In this document: piece by piece, positions 1 through 12,051 of the stretch
How the letters are laid out: each line of letters opens with the position of its first letter
Numbering within the stretch: the first letter of the stretch is position 1
Program-made: the position numbers and the translations under genes
From: Linanthus parryae
Lineage: Eukaryota > Streptophyta > Magnoliopsida > Ericales > Polemoniaceae
Length of the DNA stretch: 64,000 nucleotides
NCBI GenBank assembly: GCA_023055425.1
Contig: JALGPY010000003.1
Location: 52,499,891-52,563,890 of the forward strand
Direction of reading: 5' to 3'
Notes under the pieces: generated by a model
Database searches by the model: none
The model's input: the letters and a program-made list of their open reading frames with translations, nothing else
Told to the model about the DNA's origin: nothing

Positions 1-65
1 TCAAATTAATGTGTAAAACAACTAAAAACGTAACACATAAATCACGTTTATTCTCTACGACCTGT

Positions 66-78
66 GGCTCTGATACCA
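66..78 (-). other. Primer binding site of a minus-strand Copia element
   Basis: On the minus strand this reads TGGTATCAGAGCC, the usual match to the 3' end of initiator-Met tRNA in plant Copia elements. It lies one base from the inner edge of the LTR at 80-1504. This shows that the LTR is the 5' LTR of an element whose leader and genes continue off the left edge. Bases 1-65 are the start of its leader and resemble 61785-61850. Confidence 0.85.
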
Positions 79-79
79 C

Positions 80-1504
80 TGTAGGGTTTTGATACATGGA
101 TGCGCAACGGAAGCATAAACAAACATAAAGCCATGCAAAACCCTCCAAGGATCACAAGTCAAGAGACATAACGATGGTAAGGGATAGAAATCATAAACAC
201 ACCTTTGGGTTCTCCTTGATGACTTCAAACGCGAATTGTGTCACGTTCTCTATAGTTGATCCACGCCTAGAGTTGATCCTAGATCTCACAACTCCTTGGT
301 GCTAGCCCGGAAGAGGAATAGGAAGAAGAAATCACGCAAAACGAGACCCAAAGGAGGGTCTCGGCCTCCTTTGGCCGACGGGGACGGGGCGGCGGCAAGG
401 GGGCGGTCGGGCCTCCTTGTTGCTTGCTCTCTCTCCTTTTTTTCTCTCCCACTCTTTGTTATGTTCACTTAATGAGCATAAGTTATGTGGGAAGGAAGGA
501 AGGTCCTTTATATAGTCCTACAACTCCTTGTTAACTACCTAAAGGACTTATTCTAGTCCTACTAGAATTCAATTTAGTCCCTTCCTTGCAAATTAGTCCC
601 TACTAAGTTTGCAAGGGTTTGCAAAGTGATCCTTCGAATTAATTAATACAATTAATTAATTCCCAAATCTAGTTCAACTCTATGTAGCGTGTGACCCGAT
701 AGGTTCTATCTAGTTGGTAGCAACTATTTGCTAATATGGAGCGGTCTCTAGCAAAACATCCATTCTAGCCAACTAATAGAATAGTCATCTTGACAACCTT
801 TGTACAAGTAATTGTCTCATCCCTTTGTCTCTATATCCGGATTGGACGCGAGACATACAAGTCACAATCGTATATCCAATCCATAGTTTCTCGATCCATG
901 GGAATAGCCTTATTCGTGCAAATAACATCAATATCCCATATTGATTTATTTGACTCTAGCCAGACATTCTATAAGCACTATCCGTCGAGTGGCCTAGGAT
1001 ATTTGCTCCCGTTATGTGGGGGGGACAAATCCTATCTACGTCCACTGCGATCTCTAAGCTTGCTTCTTATTGTATCCAGTACACGCCTTTATAACTACCC
1101 AGTTACGGTGTAGCGTTTGACGCTACCATGATCACAATAATCCACAACTAGAATATCTAGTGACTTCAAGTCTAAGGATGACAATACCGTTGCACCGCGA
1201 GAAGCGCTTGTGACTCAACATAACGTGTATGTAGCCTTCTCGGAGATGGGTCAATCCAGTGCAACATTCCTTAATGCACACCTACGTGTTGGATCGTGAT
1301 ATCTACATATCAATCCAACCCCATACTAGTCTATAGATGATTGTCCCATTAATCATTATACTTGACTAGGGATATTTAAGATAAACAACACAATTGTAAA
1401 TCTAAGGACTTCATTATATTAAATATCCAATAAATAATAAATGAATTTCTAGCCACAAATAATTCATACTAAACTAGATTGCCTCTAGGGCATCTATTCC
1501 AACA
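80..1504 (-). repeat. 5' LTR of an Angela/BARE-like Copia element (minus strand)
   Basis: On the minus strand the LTR begins TGTTGGAATAGATGCCCTAG and ends in CCCTACA. It is the same LTR family as 60339-61771. TG..CA ends and the adjacent primer site fix both edges. It contains a TATA box at 507-514 and a GC-rich stretch just downstream (about 355-415), as the related LTRs do. It was inserted into a SIRE-type LTR that resumes at 1505. The matching target duplication is off-window. Short open frames inside it are not genes. Confidence 0.9.
507..514 (-). promoter_or_regulatory. LTR TATA box
   Basis: TATATAAA on the minus strand, in the same setting (ACTATATAAAGGACC) as the TATA boxes of the related LTRs at 5621, 13160 and 61329. 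It is the likely core promoter of the minus-strand element. Confidence 0.6.
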
Positions 1505-2029
1505 ACTTCTAGTTCTGATTCTCAAGAATTTTTCAAGGTGAACAATAGATAATTCTTATTTAATCAGATAGCTAGAGCAGGTACTACATAGGTTAGTGAG
1601 AACCTCAAGCTGTAACAGAGTAAGGTATCTCTCTGTTCTTGAGATCTAGGGCTTAGCTGTGGATTAATAAGAATTGTGTTGAAAATCCTACAGGTAGAAG
1701 ATCCATGAGGTAGAGACGTAGGTCCAAGTGGACTGTACTCTACATATCTTGTGTCTCTTGCATTTACTTTTCAGTTGCATACTTAGAAACTTTGCAGCAT
1801 TTAAAACAGTTTCATTTCAAGGGTTTGAAACTAATTTCAAGGCCTTGAAATAGACTTTTTCTTTCCTTACTCTAATTGTTTTCACCCCAAGGGCTTGAAA
1901 CTCATTTCAAGGCCTTGAATCTCTTTACAAATCTTTTGAAACCACTATTGTTCTAAAGTTTAGCAAAAGTCTGCATACTCTATTCAACCCCCCCCCCTTC
2001 TAGAGTATTGATATTGTATTTCTACCAAC
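1505..2029 (+). repeat. SIRE-type LTR fragment (3' part)
   Basis: The sequence lines up with the 3' half of the SIRE-like LTR at about 32210-32700: the AGCTAGAGCAGGTACTA, TAACAGAGTAAGG and CAAGGCCTTGAA words, then a poly-C tract just before CTTCTAGAGTAT. It is clearly more diverged than the two LTRs of the 31454-39630 element. The 5' end is cut by the LTR at 80-1504 and the 3' end meets another LTR at 2030. Confidence 0.75.
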
Positions 2030-2289
2030 TGTACACCCCTTCACTTAGGAAACAATTCATTTCATAGTTTCCTCCTAAATGATTCTCTTTGTAGTCTTGG
2101 TGTGAAGTGCTTTTTACTTTGTGACAGCATTGCTTCCCACGAACACTTTTTGCTTCGTGGCTTCCTGGGTGGTGTCTTCGTATGAAGATACCATGTCTTC
2201 GTGCGAATAACCTGGAAAATTCACTTCTTCATTGCTCAATTCAGTCTCTTCTTCTTCTTATTCTTCATCTTCAAGGCTTAATTCCAACA
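2030..2289 (-). repeat. Probable 3' LTR of a truncated Copia element
   Basis: On the minus strand it begins TGTTGGAATTAAGCC directly after a purine-rich tract (AAGGTGGAGATT, 2290-2303) and ends GTACA. The right edge is supported by that tract, which has the same form as the one at 58641. The left edge rests only on a TG..CA end, because no second LTR is present. Confidence 0.5.
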
Positions 2290-2735
2290 AATCTCCACCT
2301 TGACTTGAAGTCTCTCGTCTGCAAAAAAATCTTCTTCCACCTTGAGAACAAAGCTTGTCTTCTCCCCTCCCGATGTCTCCTGTCACGGAGACTCACTGGA
2401 CCAAGCCGGGTCCGACATGCCCCTATGGTCTCATTGGTTCATAATGATGTGCAATTCCAAACAATGCTGGAACTAGCTCCTTGGAACCGTCTTAATGAAC
2501 ATATTCGTGGGGTTGTCAGCAGTCCCCACCTTTATCACTTGATTCTTCATTCGCTTCTCAGAAAATGATACCTAATGGCGAGATGCTTGGTCCTTTCATG
2601 ATGAAGCCGGTCCTTCGTCAAGCAAATCGCACTCAAGTTATCACAGTAGACTATCACTTGATCTTGATCTAGCCCTAGATCATTGACTATTCCCTTGAGC
2701 CATGATCAGTATCTTGTTCTTCCTCCTCTTATTGG
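2290..2735 (-). pseudogene. Copia pol remnant, RNase H C-terminal end
   Basis: The sequence is homologous to 58641-59050, the RNase H end of the Tork-like Copia at 58240-60338, including the GTTGTCAGCAGTCCCCAC stretch that encodes the NPAD motif region. The frame is broken by indels. The fragment stops at about 2735, where a LINE begins, so only the last part of RNase H and the 3' untranslated tail remain. It is non-functional. Confidence 0.7.
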
Positions 2736-3018
2736 TCGTAAAAAAAAATAATTTTCAACTCCATCAAAACTAAAATCTAGAATAAACTTATGGGGTATAA
2801 AGAAAAATTACTTTCTCCGGCCAGAAAGGAGATACTTATTAAATTTTTTGTTCAATCTATCCCCACTTATATTGTGTCGGTTTATTTACTTCCAATCACT
2901 TTCAATAACGAAATTCAGCAACCTTTAGCTTGCTTTTGGCGGGAAAATGATTTATAAACAAAATAAAATTCAGTAGAAGTCTTGAGATTATTTATGTAAT
3001 TTTAAATCAATTGGTAGT

Positions 3019-3594
3019 ATGAGTTTCCTCCATATGTATGCTATTAATCTTGCACTTTTAGGTAATCAAGTGTGGCATATTCTTAAAAACCTGAATTCCC
3101 TTCTTGATAAAGTTCTTAAGGGTAAGTATTTTCAATATTATGATATTATCTCGGTAGAAGCAAATTATAATTCTTCTTATATTTGGAAAGGTCTTATTAA
3201 AGCCAGGAACATCATTTTTAAGGGTGTTCGTCAGGGTATTGGAAATGGGCGTAATACTCTAATCTACCACCATAGATGGATATCTATGAGCTTTGGTCGT
3301 AATCTTTATAGTTATCCTACTTTACCAAGTCAGTCGTATGTTTCGGACCTCGTTCGACCTGATTTTACTTGGAATCAAAATCTATTTTTTGATAGTCTTT
3401 ATCAGGAAGAGGCCATGGCTATCATTCATATTCCTCTTAGTTCCCCCTATAATCAAGACAATTTTGTTTGGCCCCAAACTATATATGGTTTATATACCGT
3501 CAAATTGGCTTACTATGTTGCATTATCCAGTATTTTTCCTTACAATTTTCACAATCAAACTTCTACATCTCAAAAAAACACTGACAGTTTTTAG
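3019..3594 (+). pseudogene. LINE ORF2 fragment after the RT domain
   Basis: This is an open stretch of about 190 codons. It matches the region between RT and the zinc finger in plant LINE ORF2: NLALLGNQVW near the start, KVLKGKYF at about residue 35, SYIWKGLIKAR at about 55, GIGNGRNTLIY at about 75, and WPQTIYGLYTVKLAY near residue 155. It is a piece of ORF2 and not a gene of its own; upstream codons in other frames belong to the same protein. Nothing suggests that it is expressed. Confidence 0.75.
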
Positions 3595-3942
3595 AAATTA
3601 CTTTGGAAAATGAAGATTCAAGAAAAATTAAAGTTAACTGTACCACAATTGCTTGGCTACCAAAAATAATATTTTAAAGAAAGGTATTACTTTACCTCAA
3701 ATGTGTTGTTTTAGCAACTGTGATAATGAAGATCCAAATCATTTGTTCTTTCATCGTCTCTTGTTTCAGGGACTTTTTGGTTGAGATATGGTAGATTTCC
3801 GAAAATCCTTCAAGAACTTGTCATTTTCAATTCGTTTTCGCCATTTATTTCTCAATCTCAGTCCTATTATATTTGTTGGAATATCTAGCTAGCACGAAAT
3901 AGGAGGATTTTCAAGAATGAAAAGCAAAGCCCATAATCTATT

Positions 3943-4463
3943 TTGAATCTAGCTTTATCTACACTTTCAGAATTTAAAGGATCTACCTATCTTGATTTGG
4001 GATCGGTACATGCAGGTCCTCAAGGTGCTCAATCTCCGGCGAAATGGTCTGCTTCTCTGCTTGGCGTGCTAAAAATGAATGTGGACTCTTCCATTGATGT
4101 CGAGAATAGGAGATCCGGTAGAGGTGATGTTATTAGAAACAGTAATGGAGATTTCATCTTGGGGATGGCTTTTCCAATCCCGTTTTCAACAAACTCAACT
4201 GTAGCTGAAGCATATGCCATGAAGATGGCGTTAAGATGGCTAGAAATCGAGGATTCACAACCTTGATGATTGAATCAGATTCACAAACCCTCGTCTCTAA
4301 GCTGGGAAAGAGAGAGGCGCTGTTTGGGAATTCACGGTATGAAAGAACCATAAATGAGGTTCTCAGCTGTCTCAGCACTCTTATAAATGCTAGGGTTAGC
4401 TGGTGTCGAAAAGTAAAAAATGCCCTCGGCCATCAACTTGCTAAAAATGGGCCTGGCTTGTAA
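3943..4463 (+). pseudogene. LINE RNase H-like (RVT_3) domain, frameshifted
   Basis: The first frame (to 4266) has VLKMNVDSSIDV and GDVIRNSNGDFILG, matching the first acidic residue and the G..IRN..G strand of RVT_3 domains. It continues with AEAYAMKMALRW, which carries the conserved glutamate. The second frame (from about 4236) supplies LMIESDSQTLVSKL and, near the end, KNALGHQLAK. A frameshift at about 4240 separates them. The domain closes the LINE ORF2. Confidence 0.7.
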
Positions 4464-4513
4464 TGTTGTTTCGTTTTGGGCCATCTTATGCCCAGTAAGT
4501 TTGTATGCCTTAT

Positions 4514-6060
4514 TGTTGGAATTGTGCCCTAGAGGCAATCAATTAATTGTGACATTTATGGATTTACGATTCATTATGTTATGTTAACATGAATGAAGTC
4601 CTTAGAATATAAGTGTTATATTCTTAAATATCCCTAGTCAATTATAATGATTAATGGGACAATCATCTATAGACTAGTATGGGGTTGGATTGATATGGAG
4701 ATATCATGATCCAACACATGGGTATGCATTAGGAGTAATGGCATACGTGATTGACCCATCTCCGAGAAGGCTACATACATGTTATGTTAAGTCACAAGCG
4801 CTTCTCGCGGTGCAATGGTATTGTCATCCTTAGACTTGAAGTCACTAGATTGTCTAGTTGTGGATTATTGTGATTTTGGTAGCGTCAAACGCTACACCGT
4901 AACTGGGTAGTTATAAAGGCGTGTACTGGATACAATAAGAAACAAGCTTAGAGATCGTAGTGGACGTAGATAGAATTTGTCCCTTCCACATAACGGGAGC
5001 AAATATCCTAGGCCACTCGAGGGATAGTGCTTATAAAATGTCTGGCCAGACTCAAATAAATCAATATGGGATATTGATGTTAATTGCACGAATAAGGCTA
5101 TTCCCAGGATCAAGAAACTATGTATTGGATATACGAGTGTGACTTGTATGTTTCGTTTCCAATCCGGATATTGGGACAAAGGGATGAGACAATTACTTGC
5201 ACAAGGTTTGTCATGATGACTATTCTATTTGTTGGCTAGAATGAATGTCTTGCTAGAGGCCGCTCCATATTAGTAACTAGTTACTACCAACTAAATAGAA
5301 CCTATGGGGTCACACGCCATATAGAGGTGAACTAGACTTGGGAAATAATTAATTAATATGATTAATTAATTAGAAGGATCAAATCGCAACAACTTGCTAA
5401 CTTAGTAGGACTAATATGCAAGTTGGACTAATCCATGTATAGACATGATTAGGATTTGCCAAGGTGGCCTAATTCATGTAGAGACATGATTAGGATTAAT
5501 TTGGAAATAGAACTAATCCATGTATTGACATGATAAGGACTATTTTGCAAAAGGGACTAATCCGAACTTGAGTAGGATTATGAGGGGTTCTTTATGTAGT
5601 AGGACAAGGAGTTGTTGGACTATATAAAGAACACTACTAGCTTATTTTTCTCTCTACACACATACACATCTATATGATAGAGAAGGAGAGAACAAAGCAA
5701 GGAGAGAGCAAGTCCCAAGCAAGGGCCGAACCCCCCTTGGGACCGCCTCCCCCTACCCGTCGGCCCAAAGGGTGCCGCCCCACATTTGGTGCTCCATTGT
5801 TGGCGATTTCTTCTTCCTCCTCCATTCTTCCTAGCTAGCACATGGATTTGGAGGATCTAGATCTCACCTCTAGGCGTGGATCAACCGTAGAGACGTGACA
5901 CCATTCGCGTTTGAAGTCATCAAGGAGAACCCAAAGGTGTGTTTATGATTTCTATCCCTTACCATCGTTATGTCTCTTGACTTGTGATCCTTGGAGGGTT
6001 TTGCATGGTTTTATGTTTGATTATGCTTCCGTTGTGCGATCCATGAATCAAAACCCTACA
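4514..6060 (+). repeat. 5' LTR of the 4514-13600 element
   Basis: Starts TGTTGGAATTGTGCCCTAGA and ends AACCCTACA. A TATA box at 5621-5628 is followed by a GC-rich stretch (about 5720-5785). It is closely similar to 12052-13600 and more distantly to 60339-61771. Confidence 0.92.
5621..5628 (+). promoter_or_regulatory. LTR TATA box
   Basis: TATATAAA in the context TTGGACTATATAAAGAAC; the same box is found in the 3' LTR at 13160-13167. It is the likely core promoter of the element. Confidence 0.6.
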
Positions 6061-6061
6061 G

Positions 6062-6074
6062 TGGTATCAGAGCC
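6062..6074 (+). other. Primer binding site (initiator-Met tRNA)
   Basis: TGGTATCAGAGCC begins two bases after the 5' LTR end, the usual distance for plant Copia elements. Confidence 0.85.
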
Positions 6075-8600
6075 AAAGGTCGTAGAGCATAAACGTGGTT
6101 TATATGTTACGTTTTTTAGTTGTTTTACACCTTAAATTGATTGTTTATCGCGTAAAACAAGACAAATCAAGCATGGGATGCAATTTGTCAACAATCTATC
6201 ATAACAAGATACAATTTTTGCATTGGATGCATGAATTGGTGAGTTCGAGAAATTTTAGGATCTTAGATCTAGGGTTTGGGCATCCTTGGGGAAGAAGGAA
6301 TTATTTCCATACAAGGAAACAACCAAACTTGGGCACCAAGCAAGGAGTTGTTTTGGAAACAACTCCCAAAGGAGGTTCGGCCCCCCTAGGGGACCGCCAC
6401 TCCTTGATTGCCGCCCAAGCAAGGCCGCCCTAGGGGTCGAGGCAGCCCGAGCCCGCGGCCTAGCCGCGTGGGCTAGGGGCCGGCCGGCCCTAGGGCCTTG
6501 CGGTTCACCTTTTTGGGCCCGGGCAATTGGATTGTTGGGCCCATGGACCATTTTAACCCTAGAAATCCTAAAATCAATAAAAATTGACCAAGCGCGTTAA
6601 AATTGGATTTTAACTGTTTATGTGCAATTCGCATGGTGATTGGATATGGCCTTAGGATGTCGTTTGATATGGATGTTTAATTTTTTTGATTTGGTTTTAC
6701 GGCCTGCGAGCTGATCAATTAATTGTAATAATTAATTAGGGTTTTATGGCCTGCGTGCCATTTTTTTCTCAACTTGTGAGATTTATTTTATTTAGTATAG
6801 AAGTTAGCTAGTGCTAGATAAAAGTAGATTGTTAGCCAAGATTGAAGAAAAGAAGCCCAAAGCCAAAGGATCCACAAAAGATGGAACATGGAGCATGGAG
6901 CATTCCACATGACTATGAAGGATGGACCAAAAGGATCAAGACGTATGGAGATGTGTTTGGTTTAGGGTTCATAGATAATTCCATTGGCTTGGAATTATCT
7001 TAGTCTAGAAAAGGCCATATCCACATCACGTTTAATTTTTGTTTTGTGGTTGTTTACTTTATTGTCTTGTTATTGTGTGGTTGGTGTATGGATGATGCAT
7101 GCAATTAGGATAATAAGATAATTAGACAACCCGGATCTATTATTTGGAGTTGTGCCCAAACTCAAATAGATAGATCAGTTGATGTTGATCAACAAAACAA
7201 TTAAAATTGAATTTAAAATCCCTCAAAGTTCAAATATTGTGTTCTTGCCTTCTCGTTGTTTAAACACTCATGATCATCATTATTTATCAAGTTCGTGCGT
7301 GCCAAAGCAGGGCAACTTGGTTCATAATGATGGAATGCGATGGCACGTAACAATGTGCAATTGTTTAAATAAGAGGTTGAACACAACTAGTCTATTAATG
7401 TGATTAAGAAACCTAGAGGCAATCAATTGGGATTATCCATAAGGATGGATAAATAAGGAGCCTAGTTAGTAAATACTCCGAATTTTTCCGTTTAATACCC
7501 GTCCGTACGTATAAATGAGAAATACTTCCGTATTTCGTACTATTGCTGGACCTAATGAAAAATACTCGAACTTTTGACCAAAAAAGTTTAATACTCGTAT
7601 TAAACGTCTTAACGTATAATACTTCCGAATAAAACTTTTTCCATACAAAATTGCAGGGAATAAATTGTCATCCAAAATATTATAAGTTATAGTAATTAAA
7701 TATTATTAAATATTTTCTTACTATTTCTTTATTATAATTTTTTTTTTGAAATAATAATAGTTTAAAAATAATATTATATTTATTATAAATATTTATTAGT
7801 ATTAAGATTTACAAGTATTTATTATGAAAGTTTAAAATTATTAAGTTGAAATAGCTACATATATGCATGCATCTTGAGTCTTATGTGGTATACTATTAAT
7901 TTTCAAAATAATTAAATCTTAAGATTAGGGAATGCACAGTAGCTTTTTTTTATAGAAGTTTTCATCATAAATAATTTGATATTATTTTACATAAGTAATG
8001 TGTTAGTCATGAGTAAATCGTGTATTTATTAAAAATGATAAAAAATGAGTACATGTTTTACAAATTATTTTTAAATATTTGATAAAATATGAAAAGATAG
8101 CAATGTGGGACACAAATAACTCATTATATATGCTAAAATGCTAAGAAATGCACCCGTATTTTTAATTCCGAATGAATAACTAATATAAGAATTATACACG
8201 TACGTATAGAATACTCGAATTAATCAAATCCCGTATTTTTAAGCCGAATTTTTACCAACGTATTTTTAACATAAAATCGTATAATACACGTACGTACCGT
8301 ACCACGATTTATTTCCGTCCCGTATTTTACTAACTATGATAAGGAGTTATTTGCCCAATTGAACCAAGAGTTGCATAAGGGATGCAATTGGAATTGTTCC
8401 TACCTAAAGTAGTCAAATTATGGGTGACTTGCCAAAGCAAGCTCATAAGGAGATGAAACATGGATCTTGGCCCACTAGAAAATATAAGGATATTTTCCGC
8501 ATTAATATCTTGAGGGTTATTAATCCGTAGAAAAATAGTGGGAGCTATGTTTAACAATTTAAATCCTTGTTAAATATAGTTAAACGTCACAAACTTTGCA
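6075..8600 (+). other. Long untranslated leader of the Angela-like element
   Basis: After removal of the hAT insertion (7461-8338), this leader is about 1.65 kb. It lines up almost end to end with 61786-63459 of the right-hand element. It contains a GC-rich, palindrome-rich block (about 6355-6535, repeated CCCTAGGG and GGCCGGCC) and a conserved stretch TACGGCCTGCGAGCTGATCA at about 6698. Open frames inside it are not conserved between the two copies and are not called as genes. Confidence 0.7.
7461..8338. mobile_element. Non-autonomous hAT element
   Basis: This 878-bp insertion is flanked by the 8-bp duplication ATAAGGAG (7453-7460 and 8339-8346). Its ends are inverted repeats: the left end is CCTAGTTAGTAAATAC and the right end, read inward, is CATAGTTAGTAAAATAC. 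An 8-bp duplication is the hallmark of the hAT superfamily. The related leader at about 63160 has the uninterrupted sequence, which is the empty site. There is no transposase frame. Both ends are dense in short AATACTCG / CGTATTT-type words, as expected of subterminal transposase-binding repeats. Confidence 0.88.
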
Positions 8601-8990
8601 TAATCCTATTATGTTGAATACCCATGGCATTTAACAAACAAAACACGACTAGACGTCCATAAGATGGACGAGTTGTCTGGAATCAAGATTGGTATAAGAC
8701 TGAGAATTGTTCTCAAATAAAGGAAATTGTTGTACATCGTAGAACATAAAGCTTTCTTCCACCAAACTACCAAATCACACGAAAACCTAATGGAAGGAAC
8801 ACCAAAGAATGGTTCTTTGGTTATGACTTGCCTCATGCTAGCCGCCATGAACTCTGAGCTTTGGAAGCAAGAAGAGAAACATGGAGAAGTATGATATGAT
8901 CATACATTGAAAGAAGCTCTTTCAAAAGAACGAGCTAGACATGAAAGGTTTGAAGTGTTGCTCCACTTTGCGTTATGCAAATAAGCTAAT
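8600..8990 (+). pseudogene. gag remnant of the Angela-like element
   Basis: The DNA resembles the intact gag start at 63460, for example GATTGGTATA..ACTTGAGAATTGTTCTC and the later GAGCTAGACATGAAAGGTTTGAAGT matching the gag ARVERYEV region. It has many frameshifts and stops. Only similarity to the related copy identifies it. Confidence 0.6.
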
Positions 8991-9769
8991 TCAATATGAT
9001 TGAAACATTAGTGAATGGGCATTATGTATGAGATAGATAAAGAATAAACGGTTATTCACCCAAGTGGACCAAGAATTGCATTGGATGCAATTATATTTTT
9101 GTTTTAAAATTGATTTACTCAATATGATTGGAAAATCACTAAAACAAAACACTAATAATGGGCATGGGCAAAGTTGTTAAAGGTTAACAGCATGGGTAAG
9201 GGCAAATGGTTTGCGCCGACCCCATAGGTATAAAGCAAGCCTGTTGCTAAAACCAAGTTGCCTCAGAGTCCCATAGGTCGTGTAGAGGAAGAGAGGCTAC
9301 CCAAAGTACCTGGAAGTAAGTAATACAGGAATTATGAATTCCAATATAGGTATTTTGTTATAGAAATCAATGTGTCTATCTCATCATCATAAGTATATGA
9401 TACTAGATGAGGATCTCACATTTATAGAAATGTGGAGGATATCATGAGACGAAGACAATTGGATAAGGAAGAAATAATCCTACACGTGGGGCTATGAAGC
9501 AAAGGGTTGCTGAATAAGCCGTAGGGAATTATTTCTACCTTTAAGAAATTGTTCATGAATTAGACAAAAGCGATAATGTCCCTACTATGAGTAGAACCAT
9601 TATCATAGTTTCTTGTTTGGACAAGAAAGCTCCTTATCATAATAAAAGGACAAATGTTGTTCCATTTATTATGGTATACCTTATTGTAATGCAATTTTGT
9701 CTAAGTGGATTCTATATCCATGATCATGATAATTTCATCTATAACATTAATACCTAGAGGTTTGCATAT

Positions 9770-12040
9770 AATGATATGAACTTCACTTATCTTTGGCATT
9801 ATCGTTTAGGCCTCATAAATAAGAAATACATATCTAGAACTCTATGAGGATAGATTTCTAGAACTCATTTGATTATTGAATCATATGAGACATGTAAGAC
9901 TTATTAGGAAAAGATATGATCTTTTGGGAATGATACATATTGATGTATGAAGGCCGCTAAACATAAATACTAAAGATGGGTTTTCAATACTTCATCATAT
10001 TTATTGATAGGATCAGGTAAATATGGATTTGTGTATCTTATGAAGAAACAAATCAGAATCCTTTGAATTGTTCAGAGAATTCAGGAATGAAGTAGAGAAC
10101 CAGCTTGAAAAAAGTATTTAGGCTCTACGATTGGATCATAGAAGAAAGTACTTGAGCCAAGAGTTTGACAAGAATCCATGGGAGTGTTGGATATGATCCA
10201 AAACTCGCTCCACCTAGCACGCCGCATGGGTTTGGCGTGTCTAAAAGGAGAGTTCGAACCTTGTAGGACACGGTTCGGTCCATGATGAGTCAAACAGAAC
10301 TTCCAGTTTACTTTTGGGGCTATGTTCTAATTACAGCAAATTTCGCCCTTAACCTTGTTCCATCAAAAACGGAATATGAATAACACCATATGAGATATGG
10401 ACTAGGAAGTGTTCTAGTATGTCATTCATAAAGATTTGGGGTTATGACGTTTATGTAAAAGAGTTTACAAAATAAACTTGAACCCAATTCGGATAAATGT
10501 TTTGTGGGATATCCTGAAAAGGATATTATTTCTACAACCTAATCAAGAACAAACTGTTTGCTGCTCGAACCACAATGTTTCTAAGGTAGAGATTGTCTCT
10601 AAAAGAAACAGTGGGAGGACAGTAGAACTTGAAGAAGTTCAAGAACCACAACAAAACATTGATCCTTTTGATGGGACATGAGCAGGATCACAAGGTGTTG
10701 TGGAGTAACCTACTCAGAAAACACAAGAACCTCGTAGGTTAGGTAGGATATATCGAGGGACTAGAGAAATAAGGATTTCTCATAATCTGCGATATATTTC
10801 TCATCAAGATGAGCCTACAACCTATGAGATGGCCACGTGTGTGGCCATACTCTCAAAAATGGCTTGGAACCATGAGATACGATATGGAATCCATGTATAC
10901 CAACAAAGTATAGACTTTGATGGAACCACCTGAAGGGTAGGACCCATAGGGTGCAAGTGGGTTATGAGGAAACCAACATGGATGGTAATATGATTACCTT
11001 TAAGGGAAAATTGGTAAGAAAGGGATTTTATGTGAGCTCATAGTATAGACTATGACGAAATCTTTTCCCAATTGTGATGCTTAAATCCATTCGCATCTTG
11101 CTTGTAACAATCTATTTATAGATTGGATCAAGCTTCTAGGAGTTGGACTCTTCAAATTCATGATGCAATCAAAGGAGTTTGGTTCCATCAAAATTGAAGA
11201 TGATACTTGTGTTTACAAGATGGTTAGTGGGAGCACAGTTATTTTTCTGGTCTTGTATGTGGAGACATACTTAATCATTAGGAATGTTGCCCCTACTTGG
11301 CAGTCTTACGTAGATTGACTAGGGAGTTGACTTTCTAATGGTAGACTTAAGCGAAGCAACTTGTGAAGATCTATTGAGGTAGATCAAGATGGTTGTATAG
11401 CTTAGGTCATAGTACATAAATTGACAAAGGTGTTGAAATGGTTCAACGAGAAAAGAATATTGATTCTTACCTATGTCACATGGAATTGGTCTTTTGAAGA
11501 CTAGTTGTCTTCCCAATTAGATTGGGAAGGAACCGTATGAATAAGATTCATGAGATACGCCATGTAATGTGCTAGGCCAGATGTGTCATATGGTATGACA
11601 CAAGGATACCAGTCAAATCCGGGTGAGAGTCAATGGATAAATTATCAAGATTATCCTTTAGTACTTAAGAAGCGCAAAGGATGAATTTTGATAAATGGAG
11701 GATAGGAAGAGTTTACTGTAAGGGGTTACAGTGATGCGAACTTCAAAATCTGACATAGAAGATACAAATTATAAGTCGAGTTTTATGTTTTGCCCTAGTG
11801 GGAGCGACTGTGAGCTGGAAAGGTTCCAGGCAAGATTCAGTCACTGATTCTAACATAGAGGAATGAGTAAATTAATGCATAAGATGCATTTACTCAGAAT
11901 ATTCAATCTCAATAAAAATTGTTGATAGAGGAGATGTGAATATTTGCAAGGTGCCAACATATGTCTCGCCCCTACGCAGTAAAGCATGGAGGGCCGCGCA
12001 AGATCAATAGGCATATGATGCAGGAGATTGACTCTAGTGC
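9770..12040 (+). pseudogene. pol remnant of the Angela-like element
   Basis: Pieces in order: gag-pre-integrase (YLWHYRLGLINKK, about 9798); integrase-region residues to about 10480; the RT start (GCKWVMRK-like, about 10950); an RT segment with VMLKSIRILL (about 11075); and RNase H (ARPDVSYGMTQGYQSNP at about 11570, GYSDANFK at about 11730). Every domain has stops. The RT and RNase H pieces match those at 17465-18472, a second decayed member of the lineage. Confidence 0.7.
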
Positions 12041-12051
12041 AAGTGGGAGAC

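Larger units (their letters stand above)
2740..4513 (+). mobile_element. LINE (L1-type) 3' end, first part, 5'-truncated
   Basis: Translation gives the usual post-RT order of plant L1 elements. About 2785-2960 is the end of the RT region with an IPTYIVSVYLLP-like motif. Then comes the linker with LNSLLDKVLKGKYF and YIWKGLIKAR motifs (3019-3594), a zinc-finger RT-associated stretch with HLFFH (about 3600-3780), and an RNase H (RVT_3) domain at 3943-4463. Frames change and stops occur throughout. The 5' truncation is typical of LINEs. The element continues at 13601 after a Copia insertion flanked by CTTAT. Confidence 0.8.

Noticed and set aside
790..1113. Open frame in the LTR at 80-1504 and its counterparts at 4892-5179 and 12431-12718
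   Set aside because: It is antisense to the LTR transcript, has no family motif, and differs between copies.
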